From assembly GCA_913009755.1 (NCBI GenBank), contig CAJVWU010000037.1:1-38466 (forward strand): DNA of 38,466 nt. Direction: 5' to 3'. The number at the start of each line of letters is the position of its first letter. Position 1 is the stretch's first letter. The DNA comes from an uncultured Bacteroidia bacterium (GTDB lineage Bacteria > Bacteroidota > Bacteroidia > Bacteroidales > F082). Under the pieces are notes generated by a model. It had not been told where the DNA came from. It made no database searches and saw nothing but the letters and a program-made list of their open reading frames with translations. The translations under genes were made by a program, and so were the position numbers. This document shows positions 16,877 through 25,769 of this stretch, piece after piece.

Positions 16877-18469
16877 ATGGAATTAATCGCATTGATCGTC
16901 GCTTTTGTATTGGGTTTTATCATGCGCCTGTTCGGGTTTCCGCCCATGCTGGGATTTCTTATCGCAGGTTTTTTTTTAAACCTGTACGGGGTATCCTCAA
17001 GCGAAACGATTGATAAAGTTGCCGACATGGGCATTTTGCTGCTCTTGTTCACTGTGGGCCTGAAACTGAATGTTAAAAGTCTGATCAGGGGCCATGCCTG
17101 GAAAGGCGGCCTGCTTCAGATGTTGCTGAATTTTATCATTTTCGGCCTGATCTTTATGTTATTCGGATACCTCGGCGTATTTTTCTTTTCCGGCATATCG
17201 CTGAAGGTTATTGCGCTGATCTCTTTCGCCCTGGCTTTTTCGAGTACCGTGTTTGCAGTGAAAGTCCTTGAGGATACCGGTGAAATGACGGGGATACAAG
17301 GCAAAACCGCCATGGCGATCCTCATCATCCAGGATGTCCTCGCCGTGTTGTTCCTGGCCATGTCAGAAGACAAAACCCCTTCGGCCTGGGCACTTCTGTT
17401 ACTGGGTCTTCCTTTCCTGCGGAAGCCCATCATCTGGCTGATGAAAAAATCGGGACACGGCGAAATGATGATCCTGTTCGGGTTTTTACTGGCATTCTGG
17501 GGAGCTGAATTGTTTGATATGGTAGGGCTCAAACCGGATCTCGGCGCACTGGTCGCGGGAATGATCGTGGCCAACAGTCCCAAATCCAATGAAATGGCAA
17601 ACTCACTGATGAATTTCAAAGAATTTTTTCTGATCGCTTTTTTTCTTAGCATCGGTTTGTCGGGGACTCCCGAATGGTGGATGATCGGAACTGCTTTTCT
17701 GCTGATACTGCTGTTGCCTATCAAAGGATTTCTGTATTTCAGGATATTGACTTTTCTTGGGCTGCGCGCACGAACCTCGTTCCAGGTCTCAACGAGTTTA
17801 TTAAACTACAGCGAATTCGCACTGATCGTGGCGAGCGTGGCCGTAGCACAGCACATGCTTAGTAACGAATGGCTGATCGTGATATCCATCGCCGTTTCAC
17901 TTTCATTCATTGTTGCTGCACCGGTCAAGTCTTATCTCGACTTCACGATACTTGAGAAATATCTTATCCGCTTCGAAAAAACGGAAACCATTGCAGAAGA
18001 CAAACAGATTGACATTTCCGGTTTCGACATTTTGGTGTTCGGGATGGGAAAGATTGGCACAAAAGTTTACGACGAACTGGCGGCCGGAATAGATAAAAAA
18101 GTGATGGGGCTGGATGATAACTATGACATTGTGCTTGATCACAGGGAAGCCGGAAGAAATGTCATCACCGGCGATGCCACCGACACACAATCCTGGGAAA
18201 GAATATTACCTGGTGATGTTTCGCTTGTATTGTTGACACTGAGCAATCATTCAGCCAACCTGATCGCTGCGACAACCCTGAAAAAATATCAACCCACCAT
18301 TAAAATTGCTGCGTTGGCCCAGTACGAGGATGAAATGGAAGAATTAAGAAAAGCAGGCGTGGATAAAGTCGTGAATTTGTATGAAGAAACGGGCACCGGT
18401 TTTGCGGGACATGCCATCACGCTGCTTGAAGATAAAACCCCTGAAAATAACCCTGTTCCGAAAGGATGA
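16877..18469 (+). CDS. CPA2 cation:proton antiporter with TrkA-N domain (KefC/YbaL-like)
   Basis: The 530-aa protein has an N-terminal exchanger domain of 10-13 helices. FTVGLKLNVKSL, AFSSTVFAVKVLED and ILIIQDVLAV (with the QD pair near residue 152) are hallmarks of KefB/KefC/YbaL. A C-terminal Rossmann-type RCK/TrkA-N domain (FGMGKIGTKVYDEL from about 389) senses nucleotide or redox ligands. It exchanges K+ or Na+ for H+ at the inner membrane. It is probably a single-gene unit; a near-consensus TATTTTTA lies at 16836. It converges on the CaCA antiporter gene with a 20-bp gap. Confidence 0.88.
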   Translation: MELIALIVAFVLGFIMRLFGFPPMLGFLIAGFFLNLYGVSSSETIDKVADMGILLLLFTVGLKLNVKSLIRGHAWKGGLLQMLLNFIIFGLIFMLFGYLGVFFFSGISLKVIALISFALAFSSTVFAVKVLEDTGEMTGIQGKTAMAILIIQDVLAVLFLAMSEDKTPSAWALLLLGLPFLRKPIIWLMKKSGHGEMMILFGFLLAFWGAELFDMVGLKPDLGALVAGMIVANSPKSNEMANSLMNFKEFFLIAFFLSIGLSGTPEWWMIGTAFLLILLLPIKGFLYFRILTFLGLRARTSFQVSTSLLNYSEFALIVASVAVAQHMLSNEWLIVISIAVSLSFIVAAPVKSYLDFTILEKYLIRFEKTETIAEDKQIDISGFDILVFGMGKIGTKVYDELAAGIDKKVMGLDDNYDIVLDHREAGRNVITGDATDTQSWERILPGDVSLVLLTLSNHSANLIAATTLKKYQPTIKIAALAQYEDEMEELRKAGVDKVVNLYEETGTGFAGHAITLLEDKTPENNPVPKG

Positions 18470-18489
18470 TATTTTTTAAACTGCTGTTT

Positions 18490-19449
18490 CTAAATAAAAG
18501 TATAAACCAGATAAATAATATACGCCGCGATCAGCAACAGACCTTCAAGCCGTGAAATGGCTTTTCTTGTTTTACCGATGTCGAGTTTAACAAACAGCAG
18601 GATGAGCAATGTGGAAGCAATCAGGATAAAAATTTCCTGATTTAAAGCTTTGTCAAAGGCAATGGGTTTGATCAGGGCACTCACACCAAGCACAAGCAGG
18701 ATATTAAAAATATTGGAACCGATGGCATTGCCGACTGCCATATCCGTGTTTTTCTTCATAGCAGCAATTATAGACGTTGCCAATTCAGGCAATGAGGTAG
18801 CTGCCGCAATAATGGTCAGGCCAACAGTTGTTTGAGAGATACCCAGGTCTGTTGCAATCAGGCTTGCCCCTGACACTATCCATTTGCCACCCAGAAACAA
18901 ACCCGCTATTCCGGCCACGATCAGCATGGTGGCCCGGAGGCTTTTTTCTTCTTTAGGCTTCTGTGTTGCGGTTGTCTGCCCCGTTGCCCCTCCCCTGAAA
19001 AAGGAATAATAGAGAAATCCGCCAAGCAAACCGATGAGTACAACAGCATCAAGCCGTGTGATGATGAATGCATTGTTTGAAGTGAATGAGCAGTTGGCCA
19101 TAAAAAGCAGCACCAGGGCAGCAATCAGGCTAAACAAGATATTGACGGTATTCTTCCGGCCTGCCATACTAATTGGATAAATTGCAGCCGCTACTCCGAT
19201 AATTAACAGTGTATTAATAATATTGCTGCCCAATACATTTCCAATAGCCAGGCCGGTATTGCCCTGTATGGATGCAAAAACATTGATCACCAGTTCGGGC
19301 AGCGAAGTGCCCAGGGCAACAATGGTCAAACCAATCAGTAACGGCGACACACCGAATTTACGGCCCATGGATGAAGCTCCGTCAATCAACCACTTTGCCC
19401 CCAAAAGGAGCACTGCAAAACCCAGTATGAATAACAGATAAGTAATAAT
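18490..19449 (-). CDS. CaCA-family Ca2+/Na+ antiporter (YrbG-like)
   Basis: Two homologous halves each carry the alpha-repeat signature (ALGTSLPELVINV with LGSNIINTL; AAATSLPELATSI with IGSNIFNIL), as in YrbG-type exchangers of the inner membrane. The only canonical start is GTG at 19413 (307 aa). The codons before it (ITYLLFILGFAV) complete the first transmembrane helix and are in frame. No ATG/GTG/TTG lies between them and the upstream stop at 19474, so an AUU start at about 19447 is possible. I give that longer extent. Confidence 0.75.
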   Translation of the reverse strand: MITYLLFILGFAVLLLGAKWLIDGASSMGRKFGVSPLLIGLTIVALGTSLPELVINVFASIQGNTGLAIGNVLGSNIINTLLIIGVAAAIYPISMAGRKNTVNILFSLIAALVLLFMANCSFTSNNAFIITRLDAVVLIGLLGGFLYYSFFRGGATGQTTATQKPKEEKSLRATMLIVAGIAGLFLGGKWIVSGASLIATDLGISQTTVGLTIIAAATSLPELATSIIAAMKKNTDMAVGNAIGSNIFNILLVLGVSALIKPIAFDKALNQEIFILIASTLLILLFVKLDIGKTRKAISRLEGLLLIAAYIIYLVYTFI

Positions 19450-19500
19450 GCGGTTTGAATTTAGGCGGGCAATTTAAACAATGTTTTCAAACATCCTTGT

Positions 19501-20700
19501 TTAAGCTTTCCTTCCGGGATAAACTTTCAGCGCCTCATCCAGCACGTTGACTGAAGCTCTCAGGTCTTCCACTTTCAGCACGTAGCTGATCCGTACTTCG
19601 TCTTTTCCTTTTCCGGGTGTGGAATAAAAACCTGAAGCAGGGGCCAGCATAACGGTTTGCCCTTCGTAGTTAAAATCTTCCAGCAGCCACCGGCAGAATT
19701 TGTCCGAATCGTCAATGGGCAAACGGGCCATCACATAAAAGGCACCGGCCGGATTGGGGCAAAAGGCACCTTCAATCGTGTTGATGCCTTCCACGACTGC
19801 ATTCCGGCGGGCAAGGTATTCCTGCCTGACTTTTACAAAATATTCGTCAGGCGTATCCACTGCGGCTTCAGCAGCCACCTGCCCGAAGGTTGGCGGGCTG
19901 AGGCGGGCCTGGGCAAATTTCAACGCCGTGGCGATCAGTTCTTTGTTTTTGGAAGCCATCCATCCAATCCGCACGCCGCAGGCACTGTAACGCTTTGAAA
20001 CCGAATCAATCAGGATCACATTTTCTTCAATGCCTTTGAGATACATGGCCGAATACTGCTTTTCGCCGTCATAAGTAAATTCGCGGTACACTTCATCAGC
20101 AATCAGGTAAAGGTCATGCTTTTTAACCATGTCGCGCAGCGATTCCATCTCTTCTTTCGAATAAAGATAACCTGTCGGATTGTTGGGGTTGCAAACCAGG
20201 ATGGCTTTGGTCTTCTCGGTAATGTTCTTTTCAAAATCTTCGATGGGAGGCAGCGCAAACCCGGTTTCAATACGTGAAAAGACAGGCCTGACATGAATTC
20301 CCGCAGACACGGCAAAGCCGTTATAATTGGCGTAAAACGGCTCGGGGATGATCACCTCATCACCGGGGTCCATGACAGACTGGAAAGAAAACATAATGGC
20401 TTCGGAAGCACCGGCCCCCACGATGATATCTTCCGGAGCCAGCGAGATATTGACCGCCCGGTAATACTCAACCAACTTTTCCCTGAGCGACAATCTGCCG
20501 GCCGAATGGCTGTATTCCACCACCTTGTGGTCATAGTTCTTAACGGCATTCAGTGCCACCTCAGGCGTTTCAATGTCGGGTTGCCCGATGTTGAGGTGAT
20601 AAACCTTAATTCCTCTTTTTTTGGCTTCATCGGCATAAGGAACCAGTTTTCTGATGGGTGATTCGGGCATCAACCGCCCTTTTTGTGAAATGTGTGCCAT
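19501..20700 (-). CDS. PLP-dependent class I/II aminotransferase
   Basis: The 399-aa protein is of the aspartate-aminotransferase fold-type I, Igamma kind. Signatures are YHLNIGQPDIETP, CNPNNPTGYLYS, IADEVYREF and the PLP lysine K236 in DSVSKRYSACGVRIGW. It moves the amino group between an amino acid and a 2-oxoacid in the cytoplasm. Exact substrate preference (Asp, aromatic or Ala) cannot be told from sequence. It starts with ATG at 20700 and is followed within 90 bp by another minus-strand operon, but a terminator between them suggests separate transcription. Confidence 0.9.
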   Translation of the reverse strand: MAHISQKGRLMPESPIRKLVPYADEAKKRGIKVYHLNIGQPDIETPEVALNAVKNYDHKVVEYSHSAGRLSLREKLVEYYRAVNISLAPEDIIVGAGASEAIMFSFQSVMDPGDEVIIPEPFYANYNGFAVSAGIHVRPVFSRIETGFALPPIEDFEKNITEKTKAILVCNPNNPTGYLYSKEEMESLRDMVKKHDLYLIADEVYREFTYDGEKQYSAMYLKGIEENVILIDSVSKRYSACGVRIGWMASKNKELIATALKFAQARLSPPTFGQVAAEAAVDTPDEYFVKVRQEYLARRNAVVEGINTIEGAFCPNPAGAFYVMARLPIDDSDKFCRWLLEDFNYEGQTVMLAPASGFYSTPGKGKDEVRISYVLKVEDLRASVNVLDEALKVYPGRKA

Positions 20701-20727
20701 CCAGTTTTATTTTTTACAAATAAAAAA

Positions 20728-20766
20728 GGTTAACCCTCCGCAACTTAAAAACGGTAAAGGTTAACC
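20728..20766 (-). terminator. Terminator built from two GGTTAACC palindromes
   Basis: GGTTAACC occurs at 20728-20735 and 20759-20766. Being self-complementary, the copies can pair as an 8-bp stem with a 23-nt loop. On the minus strand the hairpin is followed by TTTTTTATTT, so it should end the DUF1573 transcript. Confidence 0.6.
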
Positions 20767-20785
20767 CCATAAATCTTTGAACAAC

Positions 20786-21250
20786 TTACTTATTGATCGG
20801 CGCTGCTCCGGTGCCGGTACTTTTTTCGGGAAGTTTCTCAGCGGGCTTCGGATTAACTTTTCCCTTGATACGCAAAACCACTGCCGATTTGTTTTTGGCA
20901 TTGGAGTAAACCGTTACCGTTTTATTAAAAGTTCCGATATGGCTGGTGTTGTATGTCACCTTTATTTTATTTGACTCACCCGGCAGGATGGGTTCTTTAG
21001 GCCATGACGGCACGGTGCATCCACACGAAGAACGTGGTTTGGAAAGGATCAACGGTTCGTTGCCCGTGTTGGTAAACTCAAATTTATAGGTTCCGTTTGC
21101 GCCTACATAAATTTCACCATAATCATGAAGGGTGGTCTTGAAAGAAATCTGCGGTCCGTTTTTGGTTTTTTCATCTGCTTTTTTGGTTTGTGCCATAGCA
21201 ACACCGGCAAAAAGCAAGATTGATGCAAACAATACAAGTTTTTTCATCAT
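20786..21250 (-). CDS. Secreted DUF1573 protein
   Basis: From the ATG at 21250 the protein has 154 aa. It has a signal peptide (MMKKLVLFASILLFAGVAMA) and one immunoglobulin-like DUF1573 domain (HDYGEI, FEFTNTGNEPLILSKPRSSC, then GCTVPSWPKEPILPGESN). The family is common in Bacteroidota periplasm or surface; its role is not established. A Lys/Pro-rich tail follows. The frame extends to 21301, but the promoter at 21277-21284 lies inside that extension, which fixes the shorter start. Confidence 0.85.
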   Translation of the reverse strand: MMKKLVLFASILLFAGVAMAQTKKADEKTKNGPQISFKTTLHDYGEIYVGANGTYKFEFTNTGNEPLILSKPRSSCGCTVPSWPKEPILPGESNKIKVTYNTSHIGTFNKTVTVYSNAKNKSAVVLRIKGKVNPKPAEKLPEKSTGTGAAPINK

Positions 21251-21276
21251 TTTTTCTTTTTTAATTTCTGAATATG

Positions 21277-21305
21277 CAAAAGTATTAATTATTAATACCA
21301 TTCAA
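21277..21305 (-). promoter_or_regulatory. Promoter TTG-N18-TACTTTTG for DUF1573 gene
   Basis: On the minus strand TACTTTTG (21277-21284) matches TAnnTTTG with TTG (21303-21305) 18 bp upstream. The box is 26 bp before the ATG at 21250. Confidence 0.65.
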
Positions 21306-21443
21306 AAGGATTAACTGCTAAAATTTCTTAAATATCCACATATCCGGCTCTGATCGGGTTTGTCTGGTTTTTTGCTATTTTCGCAAAAGTTTTTAACACA
21401 GGTTCTCAATTGATTATTTGTAAATCTTTTAAAAAAACACATT

Positions 21444-22313
21444 ATGAAAAAGATATTTTTATTAACCCTCATCGCTTTTACTACTATGGCATTTAAAAAT
21501 GACAAGCCTGCATACCGCCTGTTCGATCAGTTTGGCAAACCGGTGAAATATGAGAAAATGATAAAAGTACTCGAAACGGCGGACATTGTTTTTTACGGTG
21601 AAATGCATACCGATCCCATATCGCACTGGATGGAATATAATATTACCCGCGATTTGTTCAAAGTCAAAAAAGACAATCTGATCATCGGTGCGGAAATGTT
21701 TGAAGCCGACAACCAGTTAATCATGGACGAATACCTGGCCGGTGATTATGGGGCTAAAAAGTTTGAGGCTGAAATAAAACTTTGGAAAAATTATCCCACC
21801 GATTACAAACCCCTGGTTGAGTTTGCCAAAGAAAACAAACTGCGGTTTATTGCCACCGATATCCCCCGCCGCTATGCCTCGATGGTGTATAAAAGAGGAT
21901 TTGAAACACTTGACTCCCTGAGCCCGGAAGCCAAAAAATATATCGGCCCCGACCTGGTAAAATTTTACGATCCGGAAATTAAATGTTACAAAGACATGAT
22001 GTCAATGAAAGACATGGAAGACCATGTGGATGAAAATTTCCCTAAAGCGCAGGCAGCCAAAGATGCCACAATGGCTTATTTTATTTTAAAAAACTGGTCA
22101 CCCGGAAAACTGTTTATCCATTACAACGGTTCCTATCATTCCGATAATTTTCAGGGCATCGTCTGGTGGATCAACAAACTGCACCCGGGGCTGAACATCA
22201 AAACCATTTCCACGGTGTACCAGGAGGATATTTCAAAGCTTGACGAAGACAACCTGAACCTGGCCGATTACCTTGTTGTGGTCCCCGAGGACATGACGCA
22301 GACCAACCGGTAG
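21444..22313 (+). CDS. ChaN/DUF399-family exported protein
   Basis: The 289-aa protein begins with a signal peptide (MKKIFLLTLIAFTTMAF). It has the ChaN-like motifs VFYGEMHTDPISH near residue 50, IIGAEMFEAD, and a C-terminal FIHYNGSYHSDNFQGI. Members bind haem in Campylobacter and share a fold with the TIKI/EreA group; the exact role in Bacteroidota is open. A near-consensus -7 box TATTTTCG lies at 21376. It is followed by the recombinase gene after 162 bp. Confidence 0.78.
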   Translation: MKKIFLLTLIAFTTMAFKNDKPAYRLFDQFGKPVKYEKMIKVLETADIVFYGEMHTDPISHWMEYNITRDLFKVKKDNLIIGAEMFEADNQLIMDEYLAGDYGAKKFEAEIKLWKNYPTDYKPLVEFAKENKLRFIATDIPRRYASMVYKRGFETLDSLSPEAKKYIGPDLVKFYDPEIKCYKDMMSMKDMEDHVDENFPKAQAAKDATMAYFILKNWSPGKLFIHYNGSYHSDNFQGIVWWINKLHPGLNIKTISTVYQEDISKLDEDNLNLADYLVVVPEDMTQTNR

Positions 22314-22401
22314 CGGGGGAAATCACACGTTTTCTTTTTTCAGGATTAATAAAGTAATCGCGTAATAAAATCAAATTAAGCCTGGGAAGGGAAAATTTTT
22401 C

Positions 22402-22409
22402 TACCTTTA
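22402..22409 (+). promoter_or_regulatory. Near-consensus -7 box TACCTTTA upstream of recombinase
   Basis: It differs from TAnnTTTG only in the last base and lies 66 bp before the recombinase ATG. A GGAGGAG at 22438-22444 is purine-rich but too far from the start to be its ribosome site. Confidence 0.35.
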
Positions 22410-22475
22410 TAGCCTAAAATCAATGAAGGCCCCAGCAGGAGGAGTAAGATTAACTGAAGAATACAACTATCCAAA

Positions 22476-24239
22476 ATGCCCGAAAACAGAATGAATACGG
22501 TACTTGTCAGGAAAATTTTCCACAGAGGGGAAAACCGTATTGGTTTGTTTTTTCCTTATGACCAGGGGCTTATCGCACAAATAAAGAAATTAAAGGAAGC
22601 GAGATACAGCCAGACCTATCACTGCTGGCACATGCCTTACGACAAAAAGTCTTATGAAAAATTCAAGAAATCAGGCATTCCTTATAAGATAGAACAAACA
22701 TCTGACAGGCGCACCCGGGAAGCCGCAATGAATCCGGACAAAACGCCCATAGCTGCACCTGCAGCGCCACCACCGGTAAAGGAGAAAGACGGCGGAAATC
22801 CTGAAGCCGGCATAGTTTCGACGAAGAAACGAAAAACAGATGTTACCTTGCAAGGAGGTAAATTTATTATTGCACTGGCCTATGATAAGGAAGCAGTAGC
22901 GATAATTAAAGGGTTAAAAGGGTCGTACTGGAACAGTAAAGAAAGAAAATGGATTTGTAAGGCCTGCCCGAAAAATGCAAAAATTTTACAGCATTCCCTG
23001 ACTGTCTGGTCCAATCCACAATGGGATGAAATTCAATCATTCATCAATGCAATACCTTTTTCCCCCAGTGTCAATGTTATTAATTACAAAGAAGATTATT
23101 TGGCGCTGGATATCAAAAATGCCATGCCATTGATTGATTTTGTGAAAAACCTGACGCACAGGGAATATATTTCCAGGGAAAAGCTTTGGGTTATCCCCAA
23201 AGACGAGGCATTGATGCATCAGCTAAAAGCCAAATGCAGGGCAATGAACATCCGGTTTTTCAATCACAGTAATATTCCTTTGACCTATTCGCAGCTTTTA
23301 GTAAAAGATGATTGGCATGCCTTTCAGAAATATTTGGTAAAAAGATTTCCGAAGGGTTATGCCGCTATGTTAAACAAGTACATTGATAAAATGGTACTGG
23401 AACGGTTTAGCAAAAACACCATGTCCAATTATGCGAATTACTTTGCGCGCTTTTTGGAATATTGCGATAACAATGGAATTGGTTTTCAGGATATAGCCAT
23501 TGACAATATTGAACAATTCCTGACCGGGGTGGCCCATCGTGATATTACACCGCGTACTTTGACCGTTTATTACAGTGCCCTGCAGTTTTGGTATGCAAAG
23601 GTAGTTCAAAGGGGCAAGTTGGAGCTATCGGGGCTGATCAGGCCACGGAAACAAAGCTTATTGCCCAAAGTAATGAGCAGCGGAGAGGTGAGACGACTTT
23701 TTACACAGCTAAAAAACCTGAAACATCAAACCATGCTTTACCTGGCTTATGCCAATGGGATGCGCAACGGGGAGATCATCCATTTACGCCGCCACGACAT
23801 TCATTATGAAAGGGATGAAATACGAATTAACAAAAGCAAGGGGGCCAAAGATCGTGTACTGAACCTCAGCCCGTTGATGAAAAAAGTATTGCTAAGGTAT
23901 ATGGAAAAATACGAGCCCGGTTTCTGGATGTTTGAAGGGCAGAAAAAGGGTTATCCTTATTCGGCCAGCAGCATTGATACCATTTTCAAAAGGGCGAAAC
24001 AAAAAGCCGGATTAAATGATCGTTATCGTTTACACGATTTGCGGCACTCTTTTGCAACACACCTTTTGGAAAAAGGTACCGACATCCGGATTATTCAGGA
24101 GTTACTGGGACATAGGGATATAAAAACCACTTTGATATATACCCATGTAAGCAATAAAATGAAGAAAAACGTTCAAAGCCCCATAGAAGATTTGGGATTG
24201 AACGAAGATAATCCCGACAAAAACGAGGATTTGTCGTAA
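22476..24239 (+). CDS. Tyrosine recombinase with three HARP-like N-terminal modules; array integrase
   Basis: The 587-aa protein has a complete tyrosine-recombinase C-terminus: R430 (GMRNGE), K455 (SKGAKDR), H520/R523 (HDLRHSF), H546 (LLGHRD) and Y555 (IYTHV). A SAM-like core-binding domain lies at about 275-385. The end, HVSNKMKKNVQSPIEDL, resembles the IntI tail (HVLNRG--GVRSPLD), but the insertion that marks IntI before the HxxR box is absent. The first 260 residues hold three similar modules (about 15-65, 125-172, 203-245) with a pattern of beta-strand, FPYD or AYDK, an I-K-L helix, Y, then W-x-x-P. This resembles HARP domains of annealing helicases. It lies directly upstream of the cassette array and probably recombines its attC-like sites. 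Confidence 0.85.
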   Translation: MPENRMNTVLVRKIFHRGENRIGLFFPYDQGLIAQIKKLKEARYSQTYHCWHMPYDKKSYEKFKKSGIPYKIEQTSDRRTREAAMNPDKTPIAAPAAPPPVKEKDGGNPEAGIVSTKKRKTDVTLQGGKFIIALAYDKEAVAIIKGLKGSYWNSKERKWICKACPKNAKILQHSLTVWSNPQWDEIQSFINAIPFSPSVNVINYKEDYLALDIKNAMPLIDFVKNLTHREYISREKLWVIPKDEALMHQLKAKCRAMNIRFFNHSNIPLTYSQLLVKDDWHAFQKYLVKRFPKGYAAMLNKYIDKMVLERFSKNTMSNYANYFARFLEYCDNNGIGFQDIAIDNIEQFLTGVAHRDITPRTLTVYYSALQFWYAKVVQRGKLELSGLIRPRKQSLLPKVMSSGEVRRLFTQLKNLKHQTMLYLAYANGMRNGEIIHLRRHDIHYERDEIRINKSKGAKDRVLNLSPLMKKVLLRYMEKYEPGFWMFEGQKKGYPYSASSIDTIFKRAKQKAGLNDRYRLHDLRHSFATHLLEKGTDIRIIQELLGHRDIKTTLIYTHVSNKMKKNVQSPIEDLGLNEDNPDKNEDLS

Positions 24240-24248
24240 TATATCATA

Positions 24249-24258
24249 GTTACCCAAC
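24249..24258 (+). other. attI-like core site GTTACCCAAC
   Basis: The site starts 10 bp after the recombinase stop. It is the reverse complement of the R'' box at 25614-25623, so it is the left end of cassette 1. No attC left arm (ATAGCC-AAACC) precedes it, so it is best read as the array's primary insertion site. Confidence 0.7.
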
Positions 24259-24278
24259 ATAATGCAGAACAATTTAAA

Positions 24279-25586
24279 ATGAAACCTATGAAAACAAGAA
24301 TTTTACTTATAGTTATAACAATTGGACTTTTTGTATGTCCCTATACCTATAGCCAAGAGACCGCACAGGATAAAAAAACGGCTCAAAAAGAAACTTATGA
24401 TGCACATCGGGCATACACTCAATACCATTTTCACGATGACGAGATGGACTTTGCTTTCCAATGGTTGCTGGGCAGTATTCCAAACGGTGGCGCCGAGGTT
24501 GGAGAAGCATTCTACGTTGCTGGGAACATTGAAGATGGCAATCCGGAGAGCTGGCAAACGGAATGGGAAAATATGGCAATACGGAAAGAATCTCGTGCTA
24601 AGGATGCCCTTGAGAAAGGACATAAAATTACAGCTCGTGAAAACTACCTGAAAGCATCTAATTATTACCGCACGGCACTTGTTTCAATGTTACCTGACAA
24701 CCCAAAGTTTAATGAGATCTCAGAAAACATTAGAATATGTATGAAAAAGGCCGCTGACTTATTCGAACCTAAAATGATCTATTTTGAAGTCCCGTTTGAA
24801 AATACGGTTCTTCCTGGTTATTTTCGCCCTGCTATTAAAGATAGCAAACCCCGAAAAACCCTCTTGATGATTGGTGGTGGAGAAACTTTTATCGAAGATA
24901 ATATATTTTACATTGAGCCGGAGGCAATCAAACATGGCTACAATTTTATAACGGTGGATCTTCCCGGTCAGGGGATGCTTCCAGCAAAAGGATTATTTTT
25001 TAGAAAAGATACAGAAACTCAAATGAAAGCGATTTTGGATGTTATTCTAAAGTTTCCTGAAGTTGACCCAGAAAAACTTGCAGTATACGGTATTAGTAAT
25101 GGTGGTTACTTTGTACCACGTGCGGCAACTGTTGAAAAACGAATAAAGGCTCTTATTGTTAGCAGTGCCGTTGTAGACAATTATCGGATGTTCAAAGAAA
25201 TGCCCTTTTCCAAGGATACACAAGAGCAGATTGACCAATGGCCACTTTTCAAAAAAGCGGTAACTTCTGCCGTGACATGGCGGTGGGGGCTCAACCCAAA
25301 TAATATAAAGGGACAGACTGAAGCCACAAAAGACTTTCAGTTTGATCCGGCAAAGGTCACCTGTCCAGTTTTAGACATTGTTGGTGCCGGTGAATATTCC
25401 AATAAGGAAACTGAACGCCAGCAGAAAGAATTCATGGACAATGTGGGAACACAAAACAAGACCTTGGTCATTACTCCAGAAAACGAAGGGGCTTCTTCAC
25501 ATTGTATCGGAGAAAACCGAACCTTAATGTCCGAAATTGTTTTTGACTGGCTTGATGACCAATTTGATAGTAAGAAGGAAAAATAA
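24279..25586 (+). CDS. Cassette 1: secreted alpha/beta hydrolase
   Basis: The 435-aa protein begins with a signal peptide (KTRILLIVITIGLFVCPYTY, cleavage near SQE). The C-terminal half is an alpha/beta-hydrolase related to FrsA/DUF1100 and 2,6-dihydropseudooxynicotine hydrolases: nucleophile S273 in YGISNGGYF and probable catalytic H408 in ASSHC. It has a long helical cap-like N-terminal part. The substrate is unknown. Only 20 bp separate the attI-like site from the start, so it is probably transcribed through the recombinase gene. The internal ATG at 24288 is an alternative start. Confidence 0.8.
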   Translation: MKPMKTRILLIVITIGLFVCPYTYSQETAQDKKTAQKETYDAHRAYTQYHFHDDEMDFAFQWLLGSIPNGGAEVGEAFYVAGNIEDGNPESWQTEWENMAIRKESRAKDALEKGHKITARENYLKASNYYRTALVSMLPDNPKFNEISENIRICMKKAADLFEPKMIYFEVPFENTVLPGYFRPAIKDSKPRKTLLMIGGGETFIEDNIFYIEPEAIKHGYNFITVDLPGQGMLPAKGLFFRKDTETQMKAILDVILKFPEVDPEKLAVYGISNGGYFVPRAATVEKRIKALIVSSAVVDNYRMFKEMPFSKDTQEQIDQWPLFKKAVTSAVTWRWGLNPNNIKGQTEATKDFQFDPAKVTCPVLDIVGAGEYSNKETERQQKEFMDNVGTQNKTLVITPENEGASSHCIGENRTLMSEIVFDWLDDQFDSKKEK

Positions 25587-25613
25587 GACAAGAGTAATTT
25601 CATAATATATTAC

Positions 25614-25750
25614 GTTGGGTAACACCGGCTCATAGTGCATGCCGCAAATAGTTGTAAATATGATAATTAAACATTAAATGAAGATACGGGTAAATAGAAA
25701 AATGAGTACATAAAAATGCGGCACGCACCATAGCCCTAACCGTTACCAGC
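25614..25750 (+). other. attC-like site 1
   Basis: R'' GTTGGGTAAC (25614-25623), spacer ACC, L'' GGCTCATAGTGCATGCCGCA (25627-25646), a loop of about 70 nt, L' TGCGGCACGCACCATAGCC (25717-25735), spacer CTAACC, R' GTTACCAGC (25742-25750). L'' and L' pair except for one bulged C (25631) and two A-C mismatches. Length is 137 bp. Confidence 0.85.
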
Positions 25751-25769
25751 AACCCAAGCTAAAAGTATA

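Noticed and set aside
20728..20766. Operator made of paired GGTTAACC sites
   Set aside because: The position right after a stop codon and the minus-strand T-run fit a terminator better.
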